This document shows positions 46,179 through 55,583 of a stretch of 64,000 nt of DNA, one piece after another. The translations under genes and the position numbers were made by a program. The notes beneath the pieces were generated by a model, which was given only the letters and a program-made list of their open reading frames with translations, had not been told where the DNA came from and did no database searches. The stretch is from Mesorhizobium sp. CA8 (lineage in GTDB: Bacteria; Pseudomonadota; Alphaproteobacteria; Rhizobiales; Rhizobiaceae): the NCBI RefSeq assembly GCF_020164955.1, contig NZ_JAIUHG010000003.1, forward strand, positions 124,001 to 188,000, written 5' to 3'. The stretch's first letter is position 1. Every line of letters starts with the position of its first letter.

Positions 46179-47198
46179 ATGAGCGAATCAAAATCCATGA
46201 TCCTCGGCTGCGCCGGGAAATCCCTCACCGAAGACGAAATCCGCTTCTATCGGGACGAACGTCCCTGGGGTTTCATCCTGTTTGCGCGCAACATCGGTGA
46301 AGCCGGGCAGATCCGCGACCTTGTCGCCTCGATGCGCGACTGCGTCGGCCGCCCGGACGCTCCGGTCTTCATCGACCAGGAAGGCGGCAGGGTGCAGCGC
46401 CTGCGTCCGCCGCTGGCGCCGAACTACCCGGCTGGGGGCGCGCTTGGCGCATTGTGGCGCGACGATCGCGAGGCCGGCCGCCGCGCCGCCTGGCTGCTGG
46501 CCCGGCTGCATGCCTTCGATCTCTCGCGCCTCGGCATCACCGCCGACTGCCTGCCGGTGCTCGATGTCCCGGTCGAAGGCGCCAGCGATGTCATCGGCGC
46601 GCGCGCCTATGGCAAGGAGCCCAACGCGGTGATCGAGCTTGGCCGGGCCTCGACCGAGGGATTGATGTCGGGCGGCGTGCTGCCGGTGATGAAGCACATT
46701 CCCGGCCACGGCCGTGCCTTTGCCGACACGCATTTCGCGCTGCCGACCGTCGATACGCCGCTGGAGGAGCTCAGCCGGCATGATTTCGCCCCGTTCAAGG
46801 CGTTGAACGAGCTGCCGATGGCCATGACGGCGCATGTCGTCTATAGCGCCGTCGATCCCGGCAACCCGGCGACGACGTCCGCCAAGGTCATCAATCAGGT
46901 GATCCGCGGCGAGATCGGCTTCGACGGGCTGCTGATGAGCGACGACACCTCGATGAAGGCACTTTCTGGGGATTTCCCGACAAAGGCGGCCTCGATCCTT
47001 GCGGCCGGCTGCGATCTCGTCCTTCACTGCAACGGCGTTTTCGAGGAGATGTCCGGGATCGCGTCGCGCACGACGGCGCTGTCGGGCAAGTCCTTGCAGC
47101 GCGCGGAGCGGGCGCTGACCTATATAAGGGATCGCGACGTCGCCGACGAAGCAGCGATACGCGCGGAATTTGCCACCTATTTCGAAGCGGTGGCCTGA
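46179..47198 (+). CDS. nagZ: Beta-N-acetylhexosaminidase (peptidoglycan recycling)
   Basis: The 339-residue glycoside hydrolase family 3 enzyme shows FIDQEGGRVQRL, GRASTEGLMSGGVLPVMKHI, the family signature KHIPGHGRAFADTH with the catalytic His in the mobile loop, and LLMSDDTSM with the nucleophile Asp. It removes N-acetylglucosamine from muropeptides in the cytosol. The start MSESKSMILG at 46179 is preferred to an upstream in-frame alternative start. scpA starts 21 bases after its stop. Confidence 0.93.
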   Translation: MSESKSMILGCAGKSLTEDEIRFYRDERPWGFILFARNIGEAGQIRDLVASMRDCVGRPDAPVFIDQEGGRVQRLRPPLAPNYPAGGALGALWRDDREAGRRAAWLLARLHAFDLSRLGITADCLPVLDVPVEGASDVIGARAYGKEPNAVIELGRASTEGLMSGGVLPVMKHIPGHGRAFADTHFALPTVDTPLEELSRHDFAPFKALNELPMAMTAHVVYSAVDPGNPATTSAKVINQVIRGEIGFDGLLMSDDTSMKALSGDFPTKAASILAAGCDLVLHCNGVFEEMSGIASRTTALSGKSLQRAERALTYIRDRDVADEAAIRAEFATYFEAVA

Positions 47199-47219
47199 AC
47201 CGGAAGGGACAAAAGGCGA

Positions 47220-48062
47220 GTGGCGGAGACATTGGAAGGCAAGGCCGCGAAGGCCGCACCGATGGACCGTCTGTGGGCCGAGAACGACGATTCACGCCTG
47301 ACTGGCGACCCGTCGCTAGTCGTCGACGTGGCCGGTTTCGAGGGCCCGCTCGATCTTCTCCTGCATCTTGCACGCAACCAGAAGGTCGATCTGGCGCGCA
47401 TTTCGATCCTGGCGCTCGCGGAGCAATATCTGGCCTTCGTCGAGAAGGTGCGGGCGCTGAGGCTCGAGCTTGCCGCCGACTATCTGGTGATGGCGGCATG
47501 GCTCGCCTTCCTGAAGTCGAAGCTCTTGATCCCGAAGCAGCCGGGCGAGGAGGGCGAAAGCGGCGAGGAACTGGCGGCGGTGCTGCAATTCCGGCTGAAG
47601 CGCCTTGAAGCCATGCGCGACGCCTCGGCGCGGCTGGTGAACCGCAACCGGCTCGGCCGCGACGTCTTTGCGCGCGGCATGCCGGAAATGGTCATTGTCG
47701 AGAAGCGCAACAGCTTTTCGGCTTCGCTCTACGATCTGCTCACCGCCTATGCGCAGCAGCGCCAGCGGCAGGCGATCAACAATGTGACGATCGCCAGGCG
47801 TGCCGTGTGGTCGCTCAAGGATGCGCGCGAGGTGCTGGCGCGGCTGATCGGCTCGGTCGGCGACTGGACGACGCTCGACAGCTTCCTGATCGAATATCTG
47901 GCGGCGCCGGAAGAGAAGCGCACGGCGATGGCGAGTTCGTTCGCCGCGACGCTGGAGATGGTGCGCGAAGGCAAATTGGAAGTGCGGCAGGACCAGGTGT
48001 TCGCGCCGATCTATCTGCGCGGACGCGCGCAAGGGGTAAGGGCAATCGAGGTGGTATCATGA
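47220..48062 (+). CDS. scpA: Segregation and condensation protein A
   Basis: This kleisin subunit of the SMC-ScpAB chromosome condensin has 280 residues from a GTG at 47220 (an ATG at 47262 is possible). It has the N-terminal VDVAGFEGPLDLLLHLARNQKVDLARI that binds the SMC neck, and a C-terminal winged helix ending GRAQGVRAIEV. It overlaps scpB by 4 bases. Confidence 0.92.
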   Translation: MAETLEGKAAKAAPMDRLWAENDDSRLTGDPSLVVDVAGFEGPLDLLLHLARNQKVDLARISILALAEQYLAFVEKVRALRLELAADYLVMAAWLAFLKSKLLIPKQPGEEGESGEELAAVLQFRLKRLEAMRDASARLVNRNRLGRDVFARGMPEMVIVEKRNSFSASLYDLLTAYAQQRQRQAINNVTIARRAVWSLKDAREVLARLIGSVGDWTTLDSFLIEYLAAPEEKRTAMASSFAATLEMVREGKLEVRQDQVFAPIYLRGRAQGVRAIEVVS

Positions 48063-48814
48063 GCGAACGCGCCAACGCTTCGGTCATCCCGTTCAAGGTC
48101 GAGCACGAACCGGAAGACGAGATGGCCGAGCAGGGTTCACTCGAGAACCCCGCGGAGCGGCTGCAGCTGTCGGAAGCCGTGCGCATGGCCGAGGCGATCG
48201 TTTTCGCCAGTGCCGAGCCGGTCAGCGAAAAGCAGCTTGCCGCGCGCCTGCCGGAAGGCGTCAACATCGCGGCCGCAATGGCGGACCTGCAGGAAATCTA
48301 TGCCAAGCGCGGCGTCAACCTGATGCGGGTCGGCGATGCCTGGGCCTTCCGCACCGCGGGCGACCTGGCCTTCCTGATGAGCCGGGACTCCGTGCAGCAG
48401 AGGAAGCTGTCGCGCGCGGCGCTCGAAGTGCTGGCGATCATCGCCTATCACCAGCCGGTCACGCGCGCCGAGATCGAGGACATCAGAGGCGTCGAAACGT
48501 CGAAAGGCACGCTCGACACGCTGCTCGAAACGGAATGGGTCAGGATGCGCGGCCGCCGCCGCACGCCCGGACGGCCGGTGACCTACGGCACGACCGACGC
48601 TTTCCTCGATCATTTCGCGTTGGAGGAAATCCGCGATCTGCCCGGCATGGAAGAGCTGAAGGGCGCTGGCCTGCTCTCGACGCGCATGCCGGCGAATTTC
48701 TCGATGCCGGTGCCGCCTGCCGATCCGGACGCGCTCGCCGAAGACGAGGATGCGCTGACCGATATCGACCTCGAGGAACTCGGGTTGCTGACGCCGCGCG
48801 TCACGGAAGAGTGA
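48059..48814 (+). CDS. scpB: Segregation and condensation protein B
   Basis: This partner of ScpA has 251 residues. Two winged-helix domains are visible: EAIVFASAEPVSEKQLAARL near 45 and AALEVLAIIAYHQPVTRAEIEDIRG near 120, then RTPGRPVTYGTTDAFLDHF. The start ATG overlaps the scpA stop as ATGA. The N-terminal 35 residues and the acidic C-terminus are extensions of the core family. Confidence 0.92.
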   Translation: MSERANASVIPFKVEHEPEDEMAEQGSLENPAERLQLSEAVRMAEAIVFASAEPVSEKQLAARLPEGVNIAAAMADLQEIYAKRGVNLMRVGDAWAFRTAGDLAFLMSRDSVQQRKLSRAALEVLAIIAYHQPVTRAEIEDIRGVETSKGTLDTLLETEWVRMRGRRRTPGRPVTYGTTDAFLDHFALEEIRDLPGMEELKGAGLLSTRMPANFSMPVPPADPDALAEDEDALTDIDLEELGLLTPRVTEE

Positions 48815-48994
48815 CCGCGAAAACCGGCACGAATGGTTTATTAGCAAGGCCTGCGCGGATTCGTAGCAAGGCGCTCACGCCGAAAGTGCGTGACATCCGC
48901 TAGCCATTTTATCAACTTCATTGCGGTTGTGTTTGAATCCCCGAGCGAAAACGCATAGATCATCGCCGAGGGAAACCATTCGAGAGAGATTGTT

Positions 48995-49213
48995 ATGGGT
49001 TCATTTTCGATTTGGCACTGGATGATCGTGCTGGTCATCGTGCTTCTGGTGTTCGGCCGCGGCAAGATCCCCGAACTGATGGGCGACATGGCCAAGGGCA
49101 TCAAGAGCTTCAAGAAGGGCATGGCCGACGACGACGCCGACGACAAGCGTACCGTCGAGCACCGCGCCGACGAGACTGTTTCGCCGCCCAAGGAAAAGGT
49201 CAGCAAGAGCTGA
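48995..49213 (+). CDS. tatA: Sec-independent translocase subunit TatA
   Basis: The 72-residue protein has a single N-terminal membrane helix ([17 protein letters not shown]), then the conserved [22 protein letters not shown] amphipathic helix and an acidic tail. It forms the protein-conducting pore of the Tat pathway, which exports folded cofactor proteins. It is the first of three tat genes. Confidence 0.95.
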   Translation: MGSFSIWHWMIVLVIVLLVFGRGKIPELMGDMAKGIKSFKKGMADDDADDKRTVEHRADETVSPPKEKVSKS

Positions 49214-49231
49214 TCTCGGTTGTTGCTTTGA

Positions 49232-49276
49232 GCATGCCGTTGTCCCAAAACCGCTTCGCATGTGCGGGCGGCATGC
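49232..49276. repeat. Intergenic palindromic element, copy C
   Basis: An 8-base inverted repeat (GCATGCCG at 49232-49239, CGGCATGC at 49269-49276) encloses the core CCAAAACCGCTTCGCATGTG. It sits between tatA and tatB inside the operon, so it will be transcribed and could form an mRNA hairpin. Confidence 0.65.
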
Positions 49277-49296
49277 ACGCGTCGGAATAGATTGTC

Positions 49297-50019
49297 ATGT
49301 TCGAAGTCGGTTGGAGCGAGCTGCTGGTGATCGCGGTTGTCATGATCGTGGTCGTCGGGCCTAAGGATTTGCCCAACATGCTTCGCACCTTCGGCCGCAC
49401 CGCGGCGAAATTGCGCGCCATGGCCGGCGACTTCCAGAAGCAGTTCAACGAAGCGCTGAAGGAAGCCGAACTCGACGATGTGAAGAGTTCGATCGATAGC
49501 TTGCGCGGCCTCAACCCGATGAACGAGGTGCGCAAGCAGCTCAATCCGTTCGAGCAGGCCGCGGCCGATGTGCGGGCCGGCGTCGATACGATGATGAAGC
49601 CCAAACCGGCCGCCGATCCGGCGGCGCCGGCAGCAGAGACGCCGCAGGCCGCCGAACCGCTCAAGAACGGCGCGACGGACATGCCCGTCGTCAACGGAGC
49701 CGAGGCTGCCTCGGCCGCCCCGATCTTTCCAACCATGACGGACGCGTCCGTCACCGTACCGGCTTCGGAGACCGCCGTTCCGGCCGAGCCGGCAAAAAAG
49801 GTGGCGACCGCCAAGGCAAGGGCCGCCGGCACGGCGGCCAAGACCGCATCGAATCCATCCGCCGCAAAGGCGCCGACCAAGGCCGCGCTGGCTGCAGCTA
49901 AAGCCGAGGCACCCGCCAGGAATGCCGCGCCCAGCGCTGAGGCGAAGCCTGCCGCGGCGAAGAAGCCGGCCGCGAAGAAGGCAACCGACGGCAAGAAGAT
50001 GACGGGCGACACCAAGTGA
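49297..50019 (+). CDS. tatB: Sec-independent translocase subunit TatB
   Basis: The 240-residue protein has an N-terminal helix (MFEVGWSELLVIAVVMIVVV), then GPKDLPNMLRTFGRTAAKLRAMAGDF. The C-terminus (about 105-240) is a long Ala/Lys/Pro-rich tail, longer than in enteric TatB but common in rhizobia. It receives twin-arginine substrates with TatC. Its stop overlaps the tatC start (GTGA). Confidence 0.93.
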   Translation: MFEVGWSELLVIAVVMIVVVGPKDLPNMLRTFGRTAAKLRAMAGDFQKQFNEALKEAELDDVKSSIDSLRGLNPMNEVRKQLNPFEQAAADVRAGVDTMMKPKPAADPAAPAAETPQAAEPLKNGATDMPVVNGAEAASAAPIFPTMTDASVTVPASETAVPAEPAKKVATAKARAAGTAAKTASNPSAAKAPTKAALAAAKAEAPARNAAPSAEAKPAAAKKPAAKKATDGKKMTGDTK

Positions 50020-50879
50020 GCGTTTCGGACAAGGAAAAAGAAGAAATCGAGAAATCGTCCGCGCCGCTGATCGAGCATCTGATCGAGCTGCGCCGCCGCT
50101 TAATCTGGTCGCTGGGTGGCTTTTTCGTCGCCTTTCTCGTCTGCTTCTTCTTCGCCAAGCGCCTGTTCAACCTTCTGGTCATCCCGTTCAAATGGGCGAC
50201 GCAATGGGCAGGCCTCGACCCGCACAAGGTCGAGCTGATCTATACCGCGCCGCAGGAGTTCTTCTTCACCCAGGTGAAGCTTGCCATGTTCGGCGGCATG
50301 GTGATCGCCTTCCCGCTGATCGCCACGCAGATCTACAAGTTTATCGCGCCGGGCCTCTACAAGAACGAGCGCAGCGCCTTCCTGCCGTTCCTGATCGCCT
50401 CGCCCATCCTGTTTCTGATGGGCGCCTCGCTGGTCTATTTCTTCTTCACCCCGATGGTCATGTGGTTCTTTCTGGCCATGCAGCAGACCGGCACCAACGA
50501 CCAGGTGCAGATTTCGCTGCTGCCGAAGGTGTCGGAATATCTCAGCCTGATCATGACGCTGATCTTCTCCTTCGGCCTGGTGTTCCAGCTGCCGGTGGTG
50601 ACCAGCCTTTTGACGCGCGTCGGGCTTCTGTCGTCGCAGGCGCTGGCCGAGAAGCGCAAATGGGCGATCGTGCTTTCCTTCGTCGTCGCCGCCGTGCTGA
50701 CGCCGCCCGATCCGATGAGCCAGTGCGGCCTCGCCATCCCGACGATCATCCTCTACGAGGTCGCTATCTGGTCCTCGCGCATGATCGAGCGCGCCCAGGC
50801 GCGCGACCGCCTGGCGCGCGAACAGGCGGAGGCGGGGAGCTCGGTCGCGAGCGACACGCCGGACGCCTCTTCCACCTAA
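50016..50879 (+). CDS. tatC: Sec-independent translocase subunit TatC
   Basis: The 287-residue protein has six membrane helices. It contains APLIEHLIELRRRLIWSLGG at the N-terminus, the twin-arginine signal recognition region, and LTPPDPMSQCGLAIPTIILYE in the last loop. The GTG start at 50016 overlaps the tatB stop by 4 bases. Confidence 0.96.
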   Translation: MSVSDKEKEEIEKSSAPLIEHLIELRRRLIWSLGGFFVAFLVCFFFAKRLFNLLVIPFKWATQWAGLDPHKVELIYTAPQEFFFTQVKLAMFGGMVIAFPLIATQIYKFIAPGLYKNERSAFLPFLIASPILFLMGASLVYFFFTPMVMWFFLAMQQTGTNDQVQISLLPKVSEYLSLIMTLIFSFGLVFQLPVVTSLLTRVGLLSSQALAEKRKWAIVLSFVVAAVLTPPDPMSQCGLAIPTIILYEVAIWSSRMIERAQARDRLAREQAEAGSSVASDTPDASST

Positions 50880-50969
50880 GCGGGGCTTTCTAGCCGAGAA
50901 ATCGCAGCTGTCGGCTTGGTCGCCGCCTTGCATCGATGGCGGATGCGGTTTACCCCCTCGATCCTTAAG

Positions 50970-51068
50970 GCGCGTCGCGCTCAAATGGTTTAAGCGACGC
51001 GCTTTTAAGTCTCTATTTTCATGCATGTCGTTTTCCAAAACCGCTGCACATTTTTGGGTGACATGCAT
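50970..51068. repeat. Intergenic palindromic element, copy D (compound)
   Basis: Two stacked palindromes are present. GCGCGTCGC/GCGACGCGC lies at 50970-50978 and 50994-51002. ATGCATGTC/GACATGCAT lies at 51021-51029 and 51060-51068 and encloses the core CCAAAACCGCTGCACATTTT. It lies between tatC and serS. A truncated relative lies near 29979-30020. Confidence 0.65.
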
Positions 51069-51086
51069 CTAGTTTGAGGATCGACC

Positions 51087-52391
51087 ATGCTTGACATCAA
51101 ATGGATTCGCGATAACCCGAAGGCCCTTGTCGAGGCGCTGGTGAAGCGCTCGTGGTCGGCGGGCGAGGCGCAGTCCACGGTCGACGATTTGATCGCGAAG
51201 GACGAGGCGCGGCGCTCGCATCTCAGCGAATTGCAGGTCAAGCAGGAGCGCCGCAATGCCGCCTCGAAGGAGATCGGCAATGCCATGCGCTCGGGCGATG
51301 CAGCACTTGCGGAGAAACTCAAGGGCGAAGTCAGCGAGATCAAGGAGTTCATCCAGGACGGCGAGGCGCGCGAGCGCGAGCTCGACAAGGCGCTGAACGA
51401 CGCGCTTGCGGTGCTGCCCAACGTGCCGCTGGACGACGTGCCGGTCGGCAAGGACGAGCACGACAATATCGTCAAGCGCATCGTCGGCGAGGTGCCGACA
51501 CGCCCGAACTGGGTGAAGGAGCATTTCGAGATCGGCGAAGCGCTCGGCATGATGGATTTCGAGCGCGCGGCGAAACTATCCGGCGCGCGCTTCACCGTGC
51601 TGAAGAGCCAGCTTGCGCGCATGGAACGTGCGCTCGGCCAGTTCATGCTCGACCTGCATACCACCGAGCACGGCTATGAAGAGGTCATCCCGCCGCTGAT
51701 GGTGCGCGACGAGGTGCTTTTCGGCACCAACCAGCTGCCGAAATTCGAGGAAGACCTGTTCTTCACGCCGCACGGGGACGGCCGTCTCGGCCTGATCCCG
51801 ACGGCGGAAGTCCCGCTGACCAACCTCGTGCGCGAGGAGATCACTGCGCATGAAAAGCTGCCGCTGCGCTACACCGCGCTGACGCCGTGCTTCCGCTCGG
51901 AAGCGGGCTCGGCCGGCCGCGACACGCGCGGCATGCTGCGCCAGCACCAGTTCTACAAGGTCGAGCTGGTCTCGATCACGGACCAGGAAAGCTCGCTCGC
52001 CGAGCATGAGCGGATGACGCAATGCGCCGAGGAAGTGCTGAAACGGATCGGCCTGCCGTTCCGTACCGTCACGCTCTGCACCGGCGATATGGGTTTTGGC
52101 GCGCGCAAGACCTACGACGTCGAGGTCTGGCTGCCGGGGCAGAATGCCTATCGCGAAATCTCGTCCTGCTCGGTCTGCGGCGATTTCCAGGCCAGGCGCA
52201 TGGATGCCCGCTACAAGGACAAGGATGGCAAGGGCAATCGCTTCGTCCATACGTTGAACGGCTCGGGCACCGCGGTCGGTCGCGCTCTTATAGCCGTCAT
52301 CGAAAACTACCAGAATGAGGATGGCAGCGTAACCATTCCTGAAGTGCTGCGGCCTTACATGGGTGGTCTCGCGAAGATCGAAGCGAAGTGA
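51087..52391 (+). CDS. serS: Seryl-tRNA synthetase
   Basis: The 434-residue class II synthetase has an N-terminal coiled-coil arm (about 30-105), motif 2 ([24 protein letters not shown]), and motif 3 ([19 protein letters not shown]). It charges tRNA-Ser. TGAGGA lies upstream of the start. It is followed by surE after 4 bases. Confidence 0.97.
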   Translation: MLDIKWIRDNPKALVEALVKRSWSAGEAQSTVDDLIAKDEARRSHLSELQVKQERRNAASKEIGNAMRSGDAALAEKLKGEVSEIKEFIQDGEARERELDKALNDALAVLPNVPLDDVPVGKDEHDNIVKRIVGEVPTRPNWVKEHFEIGEALGMMDFERAAKLSGARFTVLKSQLARMERALGQFMLDLHTTEHGYEEVIPPLMVRDEVLFGTNQLPKFEEDLFFTPHGDGRLGLIPTAEVPLTNLVREEITAHEKLPLRYTALTPCFRSEAGSAGRDTRGMLRQHQFYKVELVSITDQESSLAEHERMTQCAEEVLKRIGLPFRTVTLCTGDMGFGARKTYDVEVWLPGQNAYREISSCSVCGDFQARRMDARYKDKDGKGNRFVHTLNGSGTAVGRALIAVIENYQNEDGSVTIPEVLRPYMGGLAKIEAK

Positions 52392-52395
52392 CTTG

Positions 52396-53154
52396 ATGCG
52401 CATTCTCCTGACCAATGACGACGGCATCCACGCCGATGGGCTGGCGTCGCTCGAACGCATCGCCCGCATGCTGTCGGACGACGTCTGGGTGGTGGCGCCC
52501 GAGCAGGACCAGTCCGGCTACGCGCACTCACTGTCGATCTCGGAGCCGCTCAGGCTGCGCAAGATCGGCGAGAAGCATTATGCCGTGCGCGGCACGCCGA
52601 CCGACTGCGTCATCATGGGCACGAAAAAAATCCTGCCCGGACCGCCCGACCTGATCCTGTCCGGCGTCAATTCCGGCGCCAACATCGCCGACGACGTCAC
52701 CTATTCCGGCACCGTGGCGGGTGCCATGGAAGGCGCGCTGCTCGGCGTGCGTTCGATCGCGGTCAGCCAGGCCTATTCCTATGTCGGCGAGGACCGCGTC
52801 GTGCCTTACGAGACGACCGAGGCGCTGGCGCCGGCGCTGCTCAAGCGGCTGGTGGAAACGCCGTTGCCCGACGGTGTGCTGCTCAACGTCAATTTCCCGA
52901 ACTGTGCCCCAGACGAGGTGGAGGGCACCGTCGTCACCTCGCAAGGCAAGCTGGTGCATAGTCTCTGGGTCGACGAGCGGCGCGACGGGCGCGGCCTGCC
53001 TTATTACTGGCTGCGCTTCGGTCGCGAGCCGGTCGAAGGCAAGAAGGGCACGGACCTCCATGCGATGCGCAACCGGCTGGTGTCGGTGACGCCGCTGCAG
53101 CTCGACCTCACCGCCCATGAACTCCGCGACCAACTGACCAAGGCGCTGTCATAA
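52396..53154 (+). CDS. surE: 5'/3'-nucleotidase SurE
   Basis: The 252-residue phosphatase shows metal ligands Asp8-Asp9 in [17 protein letters not shown], and the conserved [26 protein letters not shown]. It dephosphorylates nucleoside monophosphates and is linked to stationary-phase survival. The start at 52396 is 4 bases after serS, and the following PIMT-like gene is the usual partner. Confidence 0.94.
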   Translation: MRILLTNDDGIHADGLASLERIARMLSDDVWVVAPEQDQSGYAHSLSISEPLRLRKIGEKHYAVRGTPTDCVIMGTKKILPGPPDLILSGVNSGANIADDVTYSGTVAGAMEGALLGVRSIAVSQAYSYVGEDRVVPYETTEALAPALLKRLVETPLPDGVLLNVNFPNCAPDEVEGTVVTSQGKLVHSLWVDERRDGRGLPYYWLRFGREPVEGKKGTDLHAMRNRLVSVTPLQLDLTAHELRDQLTKALS

Positions 53155-53159
53155 AATAG

Positions 53160-53193
53160 GGTTTTGGCATGAACACGGTTTTGGCATGAATAC
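53160..53193 (+). repeat. Tandem 17-base duplication over the pcm start codon
   Basis: GGTTTTGGCATGAACAC (53160-53176) is followed directly by GGTTTTGGCATGAATAC (53177-53193), with one mismatch. Each copy carries an ATG. The first ATG opens a 6-codon frame (MNTVLA) whose TGA overlaps the second ATG, so the duplication creates a minicistron coupled to the downstream gene. Confidence 0.8.
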
Positions 53194-53839
53194 GGGCATC
53201 GACGACCGCGAGGGTTTTGCCGCTTTCCTGCTCAGGCTGCGGGGCAGGGGCACGGCGCCGAAGGCGCTGGTCGCAGCCTTCGAGGCGACGCCGCGGCGTG
53301 GTTTCCTGTCGGCCCAATTTCACGCGCTCGCCTGGTCGGACGGGATGCTGCCGATCGAATGCGGCGAGGCGATCGAGGGCGGCGATCTGCAGGCGGCGGT
53401 GATCGCAGCACTTCACATCGAGCCGGGCAACCGCGTGCTCGAGATCGGCACCGGCTCGGGCTACACGGCAGCGGTCATGTCCAGGCTTGCGGCGCGCGTC
53501 ATCACCATCGACCGCTACAAGACGCTGGTCGAGCAGGCCAAGCAGCGGTTCGAGGCGCTCGCCATCAGCAACGTCATCGCCCGCCAGGCCGACGGCTCGA
53601 ATGGCCTGCCCAATGAAGGGCCGTTCGACCGTATCGTCGCCTGGGCGGCCTTCGACAGCCTGCCGCGTTTCCTGCTCGACCAGCTGTCGAGCGGCGGCAT
53701 CGTCATCGCGCCGATCGGCCCGGACGAGGGCGAGCAGGTGCTGGCCAAGCTCACCAAGGTGGGCAGCCGCTTCGAGCGCGAGGACATCGGCATGGTCAGG
53801 CTGCAGCCGATCCTGCGCAGCGTTGCCGCGGTGATCTAG
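53186..53839 (+). CDS. pcm: Protein-L-isoaspartate O-methyltransferase-like protein
   Basis: The 217-residue methyltransferase has the SAM motif LEIGTGSGYTAAVMSRL (about 87-103). In place of the usual GQTISQPY in the substrate site it has CGEAIEGGDLQ, so it is a divergent member. The position directly after surE is typical of pcm. The repair role is probable from context but the altered site weakens it. The start is the second of two ATGs in a duplicated leader. Confidence 0.82.
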   Translation: MNTGIDDREGFAAFLLRLRGRGTAPKALVAAFEATPRRGFLSAQFHALAWSDGMLPIECGEAIEGGDLQAAVIAALHIEPGNRVLEIGTGSGYTAAVMSRLAARVITIDRYKTLVEQAKQRFEALAISNVIARQADGSNGLPNEGPFDRIVAWAAFDSLPRFLLDQLSSGGIVIAPIGPDEGEQVLAKLTKVGSRFEREDIGMVRLQPILRSVAAVI

Positions 53840-53977
53840 CGGGCCTTGCGGCCCTCGCCAAAATTTCCGCCAATGTTTTAAGAAAATTTTCGCCGGATTC
53901 TAATGGGTTAACCGGCCAGTAACATTAACGCGCTTTAATCGTGACCAGTTTGTACCGGGTCTGTGCGGGTTAGTGCG

Positions 53978-55501
53978 ATGCAATTCAATCACTTGAAGGC
54001 AAACAGACGCAATCTGGCGCGCGGTTGCGCTGTCCTGATCATTGCTGGCGCGGCGGCCGGGTGCAGTTCCCAGTCGATGCGCTTCAACGGTGTCGATGAT
54101 GTCTTCACATCATCCACCAACAATCAGCGCGCCATCATCAACAAGCAGAATGTCGACCAGCCCTACCCGGGCGATACGGTCGCGCCGGCGCCGGTCGACG
54201 GCACCCACACCCAGTCGGTGAGCCGATCGAGCCTCGAGCCGGTCACGGCGCAGCAGCTGCCGCCTCCGTCGGCGCCGGCTCCTGCCAAGCCTATGCGTAC
54301 CGCTTCCGCTCCTGCCCTTGCACCCGCTCCGGCGCTTGCTCCTGCACCGCATCGCGACAGGACGGCCACCGGTACGGTCGCCCAGGCCAAGCCGTTCAAG
54401 ACCGCCGAGCCCGACGCCGTTCGCAATGCGAGCGCTGCGCCGCACGCGACCGAAATCGTGGTGCGCGACGGCGAGACGCTTTCGGGCCTGGCGGCGCACT
54501 ACCATGTGCCGGCGGATGCCATCGCCAAGGTCAACGGGATCGACCCGAAGAAGGGCATCAGGACGGGCCAGAAGATCGTCATCCCCGCCTATGCCTATTC
54601 GAGCAAGGCGGAGGCGAAGGTCGCCGAAGGCAAGCCGGCGAACACGCCGAAGCAGCCCGCTCCGGAGAAGGTCGCTGTTCTGCCGCAGCAGCCCAAGGTC
54701 AAGGACGGCAAATCCGCCGCTCAGGTCGATGCGTCGGCAGCAGCGGCGGGTTCCAAGAATCCAAAGCCGGCGCAGCAGATGGCCGAGGCCAAGCCGGCAG
54801 GCGCCGGTGGCTCCTACACCGTGCAGCAGGGCGACTCGCTGTCATCGATCGCCAGGAAGACCGGCGTCAGCGTCGTGGCGCTGAAGCAGGCCAACGGCAT
54901 GCAGGACGGCCTGCTCAAGATCGGCCAGACGCTCAAGGTCCCGGCCGGCGGCGCGGTCGTGGCATCCGCCAAGCCTGCCGCTGCCAAGCCTGCCGTCGAT
55001 CCTGTGACAACCGCGACGACGCCGCCGCCGGCGAAGACCACGCCGTCGCAGACGCTCGCCTCCTACACACCGCCGAAGAAGGATGCCAAGGTCATCCAGC
55101 AGGCCGAGGACGACGGTGCGGTAGCGCCCGACGCGACCGGCATTGGCAAGATGCGCTGGCCGGTTCGCGGCCGCGTGATCTCCAGCTTCGGTTCCGGCAA
55201 GGACGGCGTCGACATCGCGGTGCCGGAAGGGACACCGATCAAGGCGGCCGAGAACGGCGTCGTCATCTATGCCGGCGACGGCCTCAAGGAATTCGGCAAC
55301 ACCGTGCTGGTGCGGCACGAGAACGGCCTGGTCACCGTCTACGGCCATGCAAGCTCGATCGAGGTGCAGCGCGGCCAGAAGGTCAAGCGCGGCCAGGAGA
55401 TCGCGCTCTCCGGCATGAGCGGCACCACCGACTCGCCCAAGCTGCACTTCGAAGTGCGCAAGAACTCGGCCCCGGTCGATCCGTCGGGCTATCTCGAATA
55501 G
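53978..55501 (+). CDS. LysM/M23 lipoprotein (DipM/NlpD-like)
   Basis: There are about 507 residues. A lipoprotein signal peptide ends in AGAAAGC; then a Pro/Ala-rich linker, LysM 1 (about 160-205, VVRDGETLSGLAAHYHVPAD), LysM 2 (about 278-325), another linker, and a LytM/M23 domain (about 393-500). The first zinc-ligand His of M23 is replaced (GKDGVDIA where HxGxD is usual), although YGHASS and LHFEVR are present. It is therefore probably a non-catalytic activator of amidases in division. A GTG five codons upstream could also start the gene. Confidence 0.88.
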   Translation: MQFNHLKANRRNLARGCAVLIIAGAAAGCSSQSMRFNGVDDVFTSSTNNQRAIINKQNVDQPYPGDTVAPAPVDGTHTQSVSRSSLEPVTAQQLPPPSAPAPAKPMRTASAPALAPAPALAPAPHRDRTATGTVAQAKPFKTAEPDAVRNASAAPHATEIVVRDGETLSGLAAHYHVPADAIAKVNGIDPKKGIRTGQKIVIPAYAYSSKAEAKVAEGKPANTPKQPAPEKVAVLPQQPKVKDGKSAAQVDASAAAAGSKNPKPAQQMAEAKPAGAGGSYTVQQGDSLSSIARKTGVSVVALKQANGMQDGLLKIGQTLKVPAGGAVVASAKPAAAKPAVDPVTTATTPPPAKTTPSQTLASYTPPKKDAKVIQQAEDDGAVAPDATGIGKMRWPVRGRVISSFGSGKDGVDIAVPEGTPIKAAENGVVIYAGDGLKEFGNTVLVRHENGLVTVYGHASSIEVQRGQKVKRGQEIALSGMSGTTDSPKLHFEVRKNSAPVDPSGYLE

Positions 55502-55552
55502 AACAAGAACAATTGCGGGCCGCCTGACCTCCAGTCCGGCCCCGCCGTCTTC

Positions 55553-55580
55553 AGCCCGCTTCGCAAGGAGCGGGCTTTTT
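55553..55580 (+). terminator. Rho-independent terminator
   Basis: An 8-base stem (AGCCCGCT at 55553-55560, AGCGGGCT at 55569-55576) is followed by a T-run, 51 bases after the LysM/M23 gene. Confidence 0.85.
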
Positions 55581-55583
55581 CAG

